From Nymphaea colorata (taxonomy: Eukaryota > Streptophyta > Magnoliopsida > Nymphaeales > Nymphaeaceae): a DNA stretch of 60,000 nt. The stretch lies in the NCBI RefSeq assembly GCF_008831285.2, contig NC_045146.1, forward strand, positions 24,881,703 through 24,941,702, read 5' to 3'. This document shows positions 36,919 to 47,714 of this stretch, piece by piece. Made by a program: the position numbers and the translations under genes. Under the pieces are notes generated by a model. The model had not been told where the DNA came from, did not search any database, and saw only the letters and a program-made list of their open reading frames with translations. The stretch's first letter is position 1, and each line of letters starts with the position of its first letter.

Positions 36919-38001
36919 ATGAAGATCAAGAAGAAGAATCAGCAGCCTCAAGAGGAGAATCACCCAATTCTTCTTACAAGGAAGACCATAAGGATCCTCT
37001 CCTGCCCAAGATCCCCAGCTCTGTCGCTTTACTTCCCTCTATCTCAATCTGCAGCCATCCCATTCTCATGGGAGCACACACCTGGTGTCCCCAAGTCCAT
37101 CTACTCGTCACCACAGATTGATCATGGAGACCATGGTGGTGGTCACGATGAAGATGGCTATGTTGGCAGCAGTGAATATGAAAATAATAACAATAAGAGG
37201 GACGGTGACCGTGACGAGGAGGAGGTAAATGTTGGTGCTAATGGCGGTAAGGATAGGGATGGTAACAAGGAGAAGCAGGTGGAGGAGGAGGTAAATGTTG
37301 GTGCTAATGGCGGTCAGGATAGGGATGGTAACAAGGAGAAGCAGGTGGAGGAGGAGGTAAACGTTGGTGCTAATGGCGGTCAGGATAGGGATGGTAACAA
37401 GGAGAAGCAGGTGGAGGAGGAGGTAAATGTTGGTGCTAATGGCGGTCAGGATAGGGATGGTAACAAGGAGAAGCAGGTGGAGGAGGAGGTAAACGTTGGT
37501 GCTAATGGCGGTCAGGATAGGGATGGTAACAAGGAGAAGCAGGTGGAGGAGGAGGTAAATGTTGGTGCTAATGGCGGTCAGGATAGGGATGGTAACAAGG
37601 AGAAGCAGGTGGAGGAGGAAGAAGAGATACGGCTCCCACAAGCACCTCGATCTGCCAACTTCAGAAGCTCATCGGTTAGATTGCCTCGTCAAGTGGTATG
37701 TTCATTGGCTCAGAGGACGTTCATGGAGCCGCAGAAGGAGAAGAAGAAGAAGAAGAAGAAGAAGAATGAGCTGCCGAATGCATCGGCGACGAATCCATTT
37801 CTGAAGGCTCTGCTGAAGTGCTCGAAAGGCTGGAATGACCTAAAGGCTTCGGCAAGGTTGAGGATGAAAACAATGACCACAAATACGAAGAAACGGTGCC
37901 TGATTTCTTGGACTTCTGCTTCATGTTCGAGGAGTTACCCCGTTAGAGATCAGGTTCAGGTTCCGGTTCTCATAAGGTGCACTCTGAAGGTGGTACCGTG
38001 A
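36919..38001 (+). CDS. DUF688-like protein with six in-frame 22-aa tandem repeats
   Basis: A 360-aa intronless ORF, plus strand. Residues 47-59 read IPFSWEHTPGVPK, like the PFxWExxPGxPK motif of plant DUF688 proteins, whose function is unknown. Residues about 103-234 are six tandem 22-aa units (VNVGANGGQDRDGNKEKQ core), very acidic and probably disordered. Then come RLPQAPRSANF, a Lys run (about residues 273-283) from an AAG tract, and NPFLKALLKCSKGWNDLK, a basic segment typical near the end of such proteins. The 36919 ATG is the first in this frame; an ATG at 36837 opens a different frame that does not join. After about 37860 an alternative frame (EETVPDFLDFCFMFEELP) looks as gene-like as the open one, so a C-terminal frameshift is possible. 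Confidence 0.6.
   Translation: MKIKKKNQQPQEENHPILLTRKTIRILSCPRSPALSLYFPLSQSAAIPFSWEHTPGVPKSIYSSPQIDHGDHGGGHDEDGYVGSSEYENNNNKRDGDRDEEEVNVGANGGKDRDGNKEKQVEEEVNVGANGGQDRDGNKEKQVEEEVNVGANGGQDRDGNKEKQVEEEVNVGANGGQDRDGNKEKQVEEEVNVGANGGQDRDGNKEKQVEEEVNVGANGGQDRDGNKEKQVEEEEEIRLPQAPRSANFRSSSVRLPRQVVCSLAQRTFMEPQKEKKKKKKKKNELPNASATNPFLKALLKCSKGWNDLKASARLRMKTMTTNTKKRCLISWTSASCSRSYPVRDQVQVPVLIRCTLKVVP
37225..37620 (+). repeat. Six tandem 66-bp repeats inside the DUF688-like ORF
   Basis: Units start at 37225, 37291, 37357, 37423, 37489 and 37555, exactly 66 bp apart. They are almost identical. The first differs by AAG for CAG (Lys for Gln). A silent AAT/AAC change alternates in units 2-6, pointing to growth by a 132-bp double unit. 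The period is a multiple of three, so copy-number change keeps the frame. The minus-strand frame 37108-37641 is a shadow. Confidence 0.97.
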
Positions 38002-38340
38002 TCTCTCCCTCTCTCCCCTCCTCTCTCTCACACCCACAAACATTAATGCTGTTGATGGTGTCCTTCATGTTGCTCTGTTTCCTTTTTGTAACGACGTGCG
38101 GTAGCTACATCACATATTCGTGAATGACGAAGCAGATAAGGTGGATTCGAAAGAATTTGTTAGCAGTGTTGATGATATTAGCAATAGTTTGTATTATACT
38201 TGTGGAGGAGCCGTAGGCTGAATCAAGAGAAGGTCAGTGCAGGTCATAGTGAAACACCAAATATGCAAATATCCATTTGTGATGAAAGAACCAACTCAGC
38301 ACCAAGACAGGTTGATTTTCCCCTTTTCCTGTAGTATCCC
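38002..38340. other. 3' flank of the DUF688-like ORF
   Basis: A CT-rich stretch at 38003-38035 follows the stop codon, then ordinary AT-rich DNA. Nothing else recognised before the duplicated block starts at about 38341. Confidence 0.5.
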
Positions 38341-39845
38341 TGCTGAGGACAGTTGCCTTTCCCACATCACCACCATCCTTAGGCTTGTGAGGACTGCAGT
38401 TTCGTGGATCACTTAGAATCTGAATACAATTTAGACGCCTTAGTGTCCCACAGGAGAAATAGGAGACAAGAAGCGCGGTTTTCCCTGTTTAAAAATAACG
38501 TTCCCAAATTTCTTTTGTGGGTACATGTTTCTCAAGTATTATAAAAATTAAACAATCAGAGATATCAAGCTAATCCTTATCACATCATATATTGTAAAGG
38601 GAACTATCACAGTTTTGCACATTTTATTTGAGATTTGATCTGTATTGTTTAATCGTGGCACAAAACATCCTCATTTATCTTCAGCTCCTACAAATACCAC
38701 AAGAGGTCAAGAACATTATATTCTTGAAATAGACATTTCTATAAACACATGCATAAGGACGTTAATACCTACTATGTCTTGGTTCCAGAGAAATATGATT
38801 GGGAAACAAAGTGCCTCTGTGGGCCCTCGTGAGAAGAGACTTGAAGCGTTTGAGGCAGTGCCATTTCCCATATCGTTTACTCTTTAAATTAAAAAAAAAA
38901 GTTTCCGTATTTTCATTATGTTAATAATTCCATGGTGCAAGTTTTCAAATATCTAGAAACGCTTCAATAAGTGCTGTTGTTAGAAAAAAAAAAAAAAAAC
39001 AAATTAAAACAAACATCCAATGGAATGGTTTAGATCTGTGCTGTTACATAACATATTGACTCCATGTTGTTTAAAATCAGCTTTTACCTGCTTGAATCAA
39101 CAGATCGTTCTTAATTTTAGAGCAATTTGGTGACATTTAGTCGACCTCATTGATCATTTCTTAGCGAACGTTTGATGGGCACGGAAAATAATCCTTTTTT
39201 CTGTGTTTTTGTGATTTTTTTTTTCGGTGCAAAAAATCAAACGAGGATGAAATTTTCCACGAACTCAAACCGGCTTTGGGAAAAAGATACATGGAAAAAA
39301 TGGGTCTGAGAGTGGTCGGACTTTTTTCACCGAAAAATGTTAGGCTCAGTGTGGACCGTTTTCTGGGGTTCTCTGCGTCGTCATTTAGTCGACCATTTGC
39401 AGCAGCCGGCGTCTGTCTTCGCCTCAGCCCGTCTGCAGCGCCCTTCGTCGCCTCAGCCCACCATCTCCGGCATCCCTCAACCCTGGTTCCCTTGTCCTCG
39501 AAGTGCCACTTCAAACTGATATCTTGGGAGAGAGGGGGTTTGTGAGTCAGGAACGCGAGAAAGTCGTGGCAGACGTAGCTCTCTTGTATGCGGAGCAGTA
39601 CAGGAAGATCAAGAGCGCAAGGTGGAACAAGGCAATGGCGCCAGCCGCGGATGGCGAGTCTGTCTTCGTCGGAATCACCCAGTGATTGTGAAAGGGTGCT
39701 TTTCTTCTTGATCTTGATCCCTCTGTTCTTTTCGGGCTTTGGTGTATGTCATGTAAATATTTCCGTGTTTATGTCTTCTGGACTTATTCCTTCTACCTTA
39801 TTCCAGAAATTTTTTTCCATGAAATCCATGGCAATAAGATCCAAA
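38341..39845. repeat. Segmental duplication block B, copy 1
   Basis: Matches 41342-42407 and 42808-42905. Shared landmarks include 'cctttcccacatcaccacca', 'gacaagaagcg', 'gtttccgtattttcattatg', 'gcttttacctgcttgaatca' and 'agaaagtcgtggcagacgta'. The GC-rich part 39350-39690 has several overlapping open frames (for example 39276-39545 and 39503-39685) that could be a captured exon, but none resembles a family I know. Segment 38508-38871 is inverted relative to copy 2. Confidence 0.85.
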
Positions 39846-39904
39846 GAATATTTCACCGATTGATTTTTTTTTACCCTGAAGAATATTTCGTGGATATCTT
39901 TTTA

Positions 39905-40430
39905 GGGTGCGTTGGTTAACCCGGAAACAAAAAAAAAAAAAATCCATGGATTATTTTCATCATCGAAAATTTTTTTCTTCGATCTTTTAGGATGGAAATT
40001 TTTTTATGGAAAAAATTTTTCGTCGATCTTTTAGGATGGAAAATTTTTTATGGAAAAATTTTTTCGTCGATCTTTTTGGATGGATTTTTTATCATGGAAA
40101 AAAATGTCACGGATTTTTAAGATGGAATTTTTTTCATGGAAAAAACTTTTCGTGCAACTTTTATGATGGATTTTTAATCATGGAAAAAACTTTCGTGGAT
40201 CTTTTATGATGGATTTTTAATCATGGAAAAAACTTTAGTGGATCTTTTATGATGGACTTTTAATCATGGAAAACATTTTCGTGAATTTTTAGGATGGTTT
40301 GTCTCCATGGAAAACATTTTCTGAATTTTTAGGATTGGTTTTTTTTCCATGGAAAAAGCTTTTCATGGATTTTTAAGGATTTTTTAGGATGAATTTTTAA
40401 TCTTTGGGGACACCTTTCCGGCACGTTTGA
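39905..40430 (+). repeat. CATGGAAAAA-motif tandem array
   Basis: About ten degenerate units of roughly 45-60 bp each. Each unit contains 'catggaaaaa', a 'tttcgtggat' or 'tttcgtcgat' word and 'tttttaggatgg'. Adjacent units vary in T-run length. Related arrays occur at 1-190, 42840-43150 and 44040-44400. The array opens with 'agggtgcgttggttaacc', which resembles the GGGTGCGTTTGG terminus of plant MITEs. Confidence 0.75.
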
Positions 40431-41341
40431 TGCCTTGGAAATGCACTTTAGTTGAAGCAAAAAAAGTGTCCGTTGGCTCAGTTTCCAAAATTTTATTTCC
40501 ACCGTGGGAGGTGGAAAAAAAAAATTCCGGATACGAAAAAATGCCCGTGAGGGCATTGTCCGTCTCGTGCGAGTGGAAGAAAGAGGGACGCCTGAAAACT
40601 TGGTCACCCGCAATGTATTCTGCAGAGAGAGAAAGAGAGAGAGACATTAAAGGGAACAAGCATCATTAGAGGGAGAGAGGACGGCTCTTCGAGACTGGGT
40701 TTCAGAAGAAACCCTCTGTCTTGAGGGTTTACTCGTAGAGGGTTTCTCTAAAACATTCTGTAGGGGGGAAAGCGTCATAAAGGGTTTCATCTGTAAAATA
40801 TCAGAAAAGAAAACATTGAATCCACCTGCAAACGGTTTGGGTTTTCTCCATGCAACGCCAGCAACTTCGCCAAGCTCCGGTCGGTGGTTGCCGCCCGCAT
40901 GTCGCCGGTCTGGTTTTCTTTTCCCGGTGAAGAAGAGAGAACAGCGGAGAGGAGAGAGAAGAGAAAGGGGGAAAAGGAAGGCTCGATTCCTTCTTTACGC
41001 TGGTAAAATGAAAAAATGTGACTCATCTTTTATAAAAATTACCTATGCGCCTAATAATATTAAGAAAAATTCAAAACAAATTTACTTTCCACTTCCACCG
41101 ACTCCATACCAACGCTTTGGAAATGTGGATTTTGTTTTCAATTCATAAATAAATTTTTCAAAAAAATCTTTCCGTTTATATATTTCCAAGGCATCAAATG
41201 GGCCCTCAGTGTAACGTTTGACAGAAAATCCATATACTTTTTTGCCATGGATATACTTTAGGACTAATGACCGATGCATGCATGGAATTTTTCACCACGA
41301 AAAAAAAGATCGTGGATATATTTAAATGCATCCGGAAAAGC
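40431..41341. other. Intergenic, no gene recognised
   Basis: Includes a short GA microsatellite (40625-40648), a purine-rich run at 40930-40980 and a final 'gcatccggaaaa' word of the CATGG repeat family at 41326. The short frames here have no recognisable content. Confidence 0.5.
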
Positions 41342-42640
41342 TGCTGAAGGCAGTTTCCTTTCCCACATCACCACCATCCTTAGGATTGTGTTGTGAACAC
41401 CTCAGTTTCCAGGAGCATTTAAAATATGAATACAATTTAGACGGCTCAGTGTCCCACAGGAGCAATAGGAGACAAGAAGCGTGGTTTTCCCTGTTTAAAA
41501 ATGTAGCATGGGAAATGGCACTGCCTCAAACGTTTCAAGTCTCTTCTCACGAGGGCCCATAGAGGCACTTTACAATATATGATGTGATAAGGATTAGCTT
41601 GATATCTCTAATTGTTTAGTTTTTATAATACTTGAGAAACATACACCCACAAAAGAAATTTGGGAACGTGAAGTTTTAATTTTTCATTGGTCGCAGATTA
41701 TTTACCCTCAAATTAAAAAAAGAAGTTTCCGTATTTTCATTATGTTAATAATTCCATGGTCCAAGTTTTCAAATATCTAGAACTGCTTCAATAAGCGATG
41801 TTGTTAGAAAAAAAACCAAATTAAAACATACATCCCATGGAATGGATTAGATCTGTGCTGTTGTTACATAACATATTAATTCCATATTGTTTAAACTCAG
41901 CTTTTACCTGCTTGAATCAACAGGTCGTTCTTAATTTTAGAGCAATTTGGTGACATGGGCACCGAAAATAATAATTTTTTCTGTGTTTTTGTGATTTTTT
42001 TTCGGTGCAAAAAATCAAACGGGGATGAAATTTTCCACGAATCCAAACCGTTTTCTGGGGTTCTCTGCGTCGTCATTTAGTCGACCATTTGCAGCAGCCG
42101 GCGTCTGTCTTCGCCTCAGCCCATCTCCAGCGCCCTTCGTCGCCTCAGCCCACCATCTCCGACATCCCTCAACCCCTCGTCTCTTTGTCCTCGAAGTGTC
42201 ACTTCGAGAAAGTCGTGGCAGACGTAGCTCTCTTGTATGCGGAGCAGTACAGGATGATCAAGAGCGCAAAGTAAGACAAGGCATTGGCGCCAGCCGCAGA
42301 TGGCGGAGTCTGTCTTCGCCGGAATCACCAGTGATTGTGGAAGGATGCTTTTTTTCTTGATCTTGATTCCTCTGTTCTTTTTGGGCTTTGGTGTATGTCA
42401 TGTATAGGCTGATTCTGATAATGTCGGTTAAGAAGCTTCATTTATGTGTATAAAACCGAAGGAGGATTTTGTCCGCCAAATTTTCTTCTGAATTTTGTTC
42501 CTTTTTCTGGCTGTCACCAGTGGTTCTTTCTCATCTGTCCTAAATTCCTAAAAGGTGAAAATGAAGAACTCGTAGTCCCTCAGCCACGAACATAAACTGT
42601 TCTTACTTCAACTGCTGATTGATCTTCTGCTAGCTACTAC

Positions 42641-42695
<55 letters not shown>

Positions 42696-42905
42696 GTATT
42701 TCTTTTTCAGAGCTAGTGGATTTATAGAGAGAGAGGGAGAGAGAGAGAGTGTGTGTGGTGTGTGTTAATAGTTGTCTTTTAGAGGTGATTTAAAATTTTA
42801 TTTATTAAAATATTTCCTTGTTTATGTTTTCTGGACGTATTTCTTCCACCTTATTCCAGAGATTTTTTCCATGGTAAAAAAATCCATGGCAATAAGATCC
42901 AAAGA
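41342..42905. repeat. Segmental duplication block B, copy 2
   Basis: Second copy of block B, about 3.0 kb from the first in the same overall orientation. Its segment 41508-41669 is the reverse complement of copy 1 (38508-38871) minus about 214 bp. Homology continues through the GC-rich part (42025-42330) to 42407, is interrupted by non-homologous DNA to 42807, and resumes around 'ccttattccagagatttttt'. Confidence 0.83.
42408..42807. repeat. Insertion in block B copy 2 with a (TA)n tract
   Basis: About 400 bp absent from copy 1. It contains an uninterrupted TA run of roughly 50 bp (42644-42694) and GA/GT tracts at 42727-42765. I found no terminal repeats, so I cannot call it a transposon. Confidence 0.6.
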
Positions 42906-43429
42906 GATACAGAGAGGTAAATAAATCCATGGCAATTTTTTTTTCCCATTGTTAGCTTTGAGTTGTTTTTGGGTGTCAATGTTTTTCTTTTTCTAGAGGT
43001 GACCTATAATGTTATCCAATAAATTTTTGTATGTTCATCAGGCACTTGAAATATTTTGTGGAAATATTTTCTGGACTTACCAAAATGGATGGAAAAAAAT
43101 TTCTTGCCACCTTATTCCAGAAAATTTTTCATGGTCAAAATATCTGTGGTAAAAGGTCTGTAGATTTATTTTCGGGAAGAATAAAATGCACCCTTAGATT
43201 TTGCTCATCGATTTCACGTTTTTTCGCTAAAAAAAATGACGTTTACCTCGCAGTTAAAAAGCAAAGTGCAAAAATTTGAAAACTCCAAAATTTTAAGTTA
43301 TCGCTAATGGCTAATGTAGTAGGGACAATAACAAGAATAATAATAAAACCCAAAAAAAAAAAATTATAAGAACGGCTGACGTTGAAGGAAAAGCACGTAC
43401 ATTATTGCCCGTTTCACGTGTCCTTCATG

Positions 43430-43735
43430 GCCTCAAACCACCATCTCGGGTGTCCCTCAGCCCCTCATCTCCTTGTCGTCGAGGTGTCATTTGATACTGA
43501 TATCTTGGGGGAGAGGGAGTTTATGAGTTAGAGGAATGCAAAAACGGTCATGGCAGACATCAAGTAGGACAACGCGCTGGTGCCAGCCGCCGACAGCGAG
43601 TCCCTCCGCGCCGGAATTGGTTGGAGCAAGCTGTCGATCGTAGGATGGAGAAGTTTGTGGGTGCTGAGAGAGCGGTCTGACCCTAAGGAGCTTTCGCCCT
43701 TGCGATCGTGAAAGGATGCTTTTCTTGTTGATCTT
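43430..43735 (+). repeat. Block B, third partial copy
   Basis: Corresponds to the GC-rich part of block B: 'cctcaaaccaccatctcggg', 'ctgatatcttgggggagagg', 'aacgcgctggtgccagccgc' and 'gtgaaaggatgcttttcttg' parallel 39440-39720. It is more diverged, with an internal region (43610-43700) not seen in copies 1 and 2. Confidence 0.75.
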
Positions 43736-44039
43736 GAATTCGTGTTGTCGTGGAGGATGCTTTCCATCCTGCTTTCCAACCAGATTCATTGAAGTGTATC
43801 CTACAAAAACAAAAAAGGAAGTGTATGAAGAAGACCGATTCCAAGTTCCAACTGGGCGATCGAATACAAGCGCTTCGAGCTATTGGGTTTTGTGATCTGT
43901 TTCTACATAAAAACGGAAAGAGAGAGAGAGAAAAGGCGTGTTTTCTAGTTTTGAGTTGCCTTTTGGACTACCAAACACAACGTGACAACTTTCATGTCAT
44001 GGATTTTACCATAGAAAAATAATTCGTGGTTTTTGTTAG

Positions 44040-44393
44040 GGTGTGTTTGATGCACCTGGAAAAAGAATCCATGGTTTTTTTACCATGGAACAAATATTTC
44101 ATGGATATCTTTTAGGACGGATTTTTTTACCATGGAAAAAACTTTTACTGAATATTTCATGCATCCAGAGATTTTTTTTACCACGGTAAAAAATTTTCGT
44201 GGATATATTTGAGGGTCGTTTGATGCACCACGTAAAAAATTTTCGTGAATATTTTGAAGATGACGTTTGATGCACCAGGTAAAAAGTGGAAAAAACTTTT
44301 CGTGGATACCTTTTAAGACGTTTGGTAGATCCATGGATTTTTTTTTACCCTGCAGAATATATCGTGGATTTGTTTAACCCAGAAAAAAATCCA
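44040..44393 (+). repeat. CATGGAAAAA-motif array, second location
   Basis: Several degenerate units with 'taccatggaaaaa', 'ttttcgtggatat' and 'gtttgatgcacc'. It opens with 'gggtgtgtttgatgcacc' at 44039 and abuts the truncated NUP188 promoter duplicate. Confidence 0.7.
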
Positions 44394-45345
44394 TGGTTGA
44401 TTGCTGCTGCGACGGTCGCCATCCCGGGAGAATCCATGGTCGACATGCCGAGTGATAAAGTAGAAGCCCGAAGAAGGAGAGTTAGGGCTAGAGCACGGAA
44501 CGAAGAGGGGTTTTACTGACGAAGAGGTGTCCTGCGGAGTCAACTTCGGACTTCAGCCCACCCTTCTACGGATCCAAGTTTGATTCGCCCTCCTATTGAT
44601 GCATCCGTTACCGAGGCTCTGCCAAATAAGTCGCGCTGTGTCTATTTGCCTTGCCCAAAATCCCAAATTTCGATTGCTCAACTTTCTTGCAATAATGATA
44701 GACAAAAAACAGAAAACCTTAACCCTTCCTTGACATACTCGTGTAATTTTATGTTGTCTCATTTAGTCCTCCTTAAAGTTGGAAAAATGTAACGGCAGCG
44801 GCTTGGACCTTTTTTTTTTTAAATTTTAGGTGGTGTTTGTTCATGAAAAAAATTCCAAGCAAAATATTTATGGGGGCGTTTGATGGTATGGAAATATCTT
44901 AAACATAGAAAATTTTATTTCACATTTTTAAAACAAATTTCCAGACAGTCAAATGCGCATTTTCGGCCTGGACACGCTGAAAGAGAATGGGTATCGCCCT
45001 AACGCCCGCAGCTCATAGTATTGTCTACATAAATGTAAACATGTAATTTGTTGTTGTCTACAAAATGCTCTGTTGATGTTTTTAAATTCAATTGATTTGA
45101 ATATGAACTTATAACTAGGTATTGTTTACGTGAATGTTATGTTAATGTTGTTTAGTATGGATCGTCTAAACTGGATTGTTAATGAAGATTGATGTAATTG
45201 ATTTGATTATGAATATGTAACTTGAGTTTGTTTACGTACATGTTACTTTGATCGTCAACAACATATTCGTTAATGAAGATAGGTTCAGTTAATATTATGT
45301 TGATGTTTTTATCATCCCTCATTTTAAACACATTCATTAATGGAG
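44394..45345 (-). pseudogene. Duplicated NUP188 promoter, 5' UTR and first nine codons
   Basis: Matches 32212-33325 in the same orientation. On the minus strand the ATG at 44420-44422 opens MATVAAAIN exactly as in NUP188. The match then stops, and the frame runs into the CATGG array and ends after about 25 codons. The upstream part retains 'gcacggaac', 'acttcggacttcag' and 'ctgccaaataagtcgcgc'. The telo-box is lost. It is a promoter-first-exon fragment, so no NUP188 protein can be made from it. Confidence 0.88.
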
Positions 45346-47150
45346 ATGTGCTATATGTGAGAAAATCGGTTTTTGATAATGTTTCGGTTTCAGAAAGAAA
45401 ATTAGTTCTCAAAGGTCGTGAGTCATATTTAGCTTGTGATAGACATGCTTGTTATATGTTGTCCATTTGATCTCATTCATCTCATTTAGCGTCTTTCTTT
45501 TGATTCAAAATGATCGTGCACGAGCTTTGTCATCTTCCAAGTTGCCACTTACCAGAAGTTTGTGAATGTTGGATCATTTTAAGATCGTGGCTTGCACGAA
45601 TTTGTTATATGTTAGATCACTTTTAATGTTTCATAGTTGTGAATGTCAGAACATTTTAAGAATGGGGTTTGCACAAAGTTCTTGTGTGTTAGATCATTTT
45701 TAATGTTTCATAATTCATAATTGTGAATGTTAGATTATTTTAAGATTGTGGCTTGCACAAATTTCTTGTATGTCAGAACATATATGACTTTTATCATTTT
45801 TTGTTAGATATAAATTTTCGTGTGGTTATTGCCGTTGATGAATACTTGTTTCGCTGTGGTCTATCTCGATCATTCACTAGAATTTTAGAACACTTTAACT
45901 GCTTAGGACAAATTGTGCTAACGTGTCAATAGTGGAACACGTTAGGACCGGTCGAGCCATACGCTAATTAACATTGTATCCATTTTGATTTACATGTGGC
46001 TATGGTTTCATGTGTGTAAGGAAAGATTAATATGAGGTAAATGCATTTTTAAATGGTTTTTCCTCTAATATGTTTATAATTCTAGGTTTTTTTTTCCAAA
46101 TTTTGTTACCATAGATGTATATATTATAATTCACAACCTTGTGTGACTAACAAGCAATTGTTGTTCTTCAATGGTGTTGCAGGCCGGTGAGGTACTTTTC
46201 TTTTTTAACTTTCCTTCCCTCCTTCCACACCCTATTCTTTCTTTTTCTTTCTCTTCATCTACAGACAAAATCACTTGCTCACAAAACGCTCCTCTTCTTG
46301 CAATCGCAAAGTAGGCCTTGCTCGTCAGTTGTGTTCATTTTTTATGCTTGTGGAGATTCTTATCCATTATGTTTTTTCTTTTATTCATGTGAGTTTTTTT
46401 AGGTCAATTTTGATGATGATCCAGAATTTCAAAGTTCTGCAAGAGGTGTTCAGCCAAGTTGAATATAAACGAGGTATGCATTAAGCGCCAAAGGCGCATG
46501 CATGCAACACATTTTTAGCTGATGTTGTGCCCCAAATTCTGGATCTGAATTAGTGAGCTTCTGTAGGTCCAAGCGAAGCTTATTTCTGGGTTTTGTGAAC
46601 AACTTTTCATCCTTCTGGTTTTATTATGTTCATGATATATTAACAGTCATAATGGGGCTTTCTAAGCAGCATGAGGTTAGCGTATTTCTAAGTGTTTTCA
46701 TTTTTTTTTACGTGCTAAAATAGACTGCATATGCATGGTAGTGTTTTCATTCTATTTACATTCTAAACTATACTGCATATGCATGTCAATTCCAGGAACA
46801 TGCTGCTCCTTTGTTCTCTTTTACACTATTCATATTTGCTTTGTTCTCCTGATGCACTTCTGTTACCAGGTCCAGGTGATAGTCATTGTAAACTGTCTAT
46901 ATCTATATCCATTTTTTTTTTATTTTCACAAAAATTGCTGAATATTTCCCGAGATTTTGAGGATTGCAGAGAAAAACATGAGAAAAACCCTCGTTGTTTA
47001 CAACACCATTAGTGATATTTGTGACAATGTTGTTTATACATGATATAATTAAATGGCATTTCCCAAGTAGATTTTACTGCTATGGTGGAGTTGGGGAATG
47101 CATGATGCATCTTTCCCTATCGTGCCCAGCTGGAATTTCAGTTTGGAACC
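45346..47150. other. Intergenic with a short tandem repeat, no gene recognised
   Basis: At 45560-45785 there are three diverged units of about 80 bp ('gtgaatgtt.ga.cattttaag' then 'ggcttgcac.aa.tt'). A possible exon-like scrap lies at 46402-46460 (VNFDDDPEFQSSARGVQPS before a stop) but has no supporting neighbours. The rest is AT-rich and short frames lack family resemblance. Confidence 0.5.
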
Positions 47151-47154
47151 TTAT

Positions 47155-47660
47155 AAGCAGGGGTGGGGCCAGAGGGCCATCGGGGACCTTCAACCCCCTT
47201 CAAAAAAAAAAAAAAAAAAAATAAAAATTTACATGCAAATTTTCAAAAAATTAATTTATCCTATATAAAAAGTTCGAAAAGTTAGCATGGCCATTCTGTT
47301 CATCGATATCAGCCACCATTCGAGAGGGACAATCTCTTAATTTGTAGAATGTTAATAATCACATTATATAGCGAGACCTGCATCTCAGCTGAACCACGTT
47401 AAAAAGTTTCCACCTTCATGAATATTTTTTTTTTATTTACACCTCATTGATAACAACGTTTTCTTTCATAAGAGGAATTGCTCTCAACCCTGGTTTGACG
47501 TCGGTGTGGAGCAACAAATTTCTACCTAAGGAGCACTAATAGTTAAAATTTTAGAGTTTAAGCAGCACTTGTATATAAACAAATCAAAGTTAAGTAGCTA
47601 TAACAACTTCTGTGGGCTGATGTGGGCCGTGTCCCTCATAAGTCAGCGTCCGCTACTGTC
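47155..47660 (+). mobile_element. Possible decayed element starting GCAGGGGTGGGGCC
   Basis: The start 'gcaggggtggggccagaggg' followed by 'ccccttc' and a 20-bp A run resembles a repeat I associate with plant genomes. The far end may be the 'gggccgtgtccctcataagt' region near 47640. I could not find paired ends or a target duplication, so this is a weak call. Confidence 0.3.
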
Positions 47661-47714
47661 TGAAATAAAAAGAAAATACGGATGCTTAATGGGTTAATGA
47701 GCTTCTGCTTAAGC

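Noticed and set aside
37108-37641. 177-aa minus-strand frame rich in Leu/Ile/Thr
   Set aside because: It is the complement of the 66-bp coding repeats. The repetition keeps it open by necessity, and the plus strand has the DUF688-like motif.
39276-39685. Protein-coding gene in block B
   Set aside because: Several frames are open because the region is GC-rich. The copies at 42025 and 43430 do not conserve one frame, so a functional gene is not supported.
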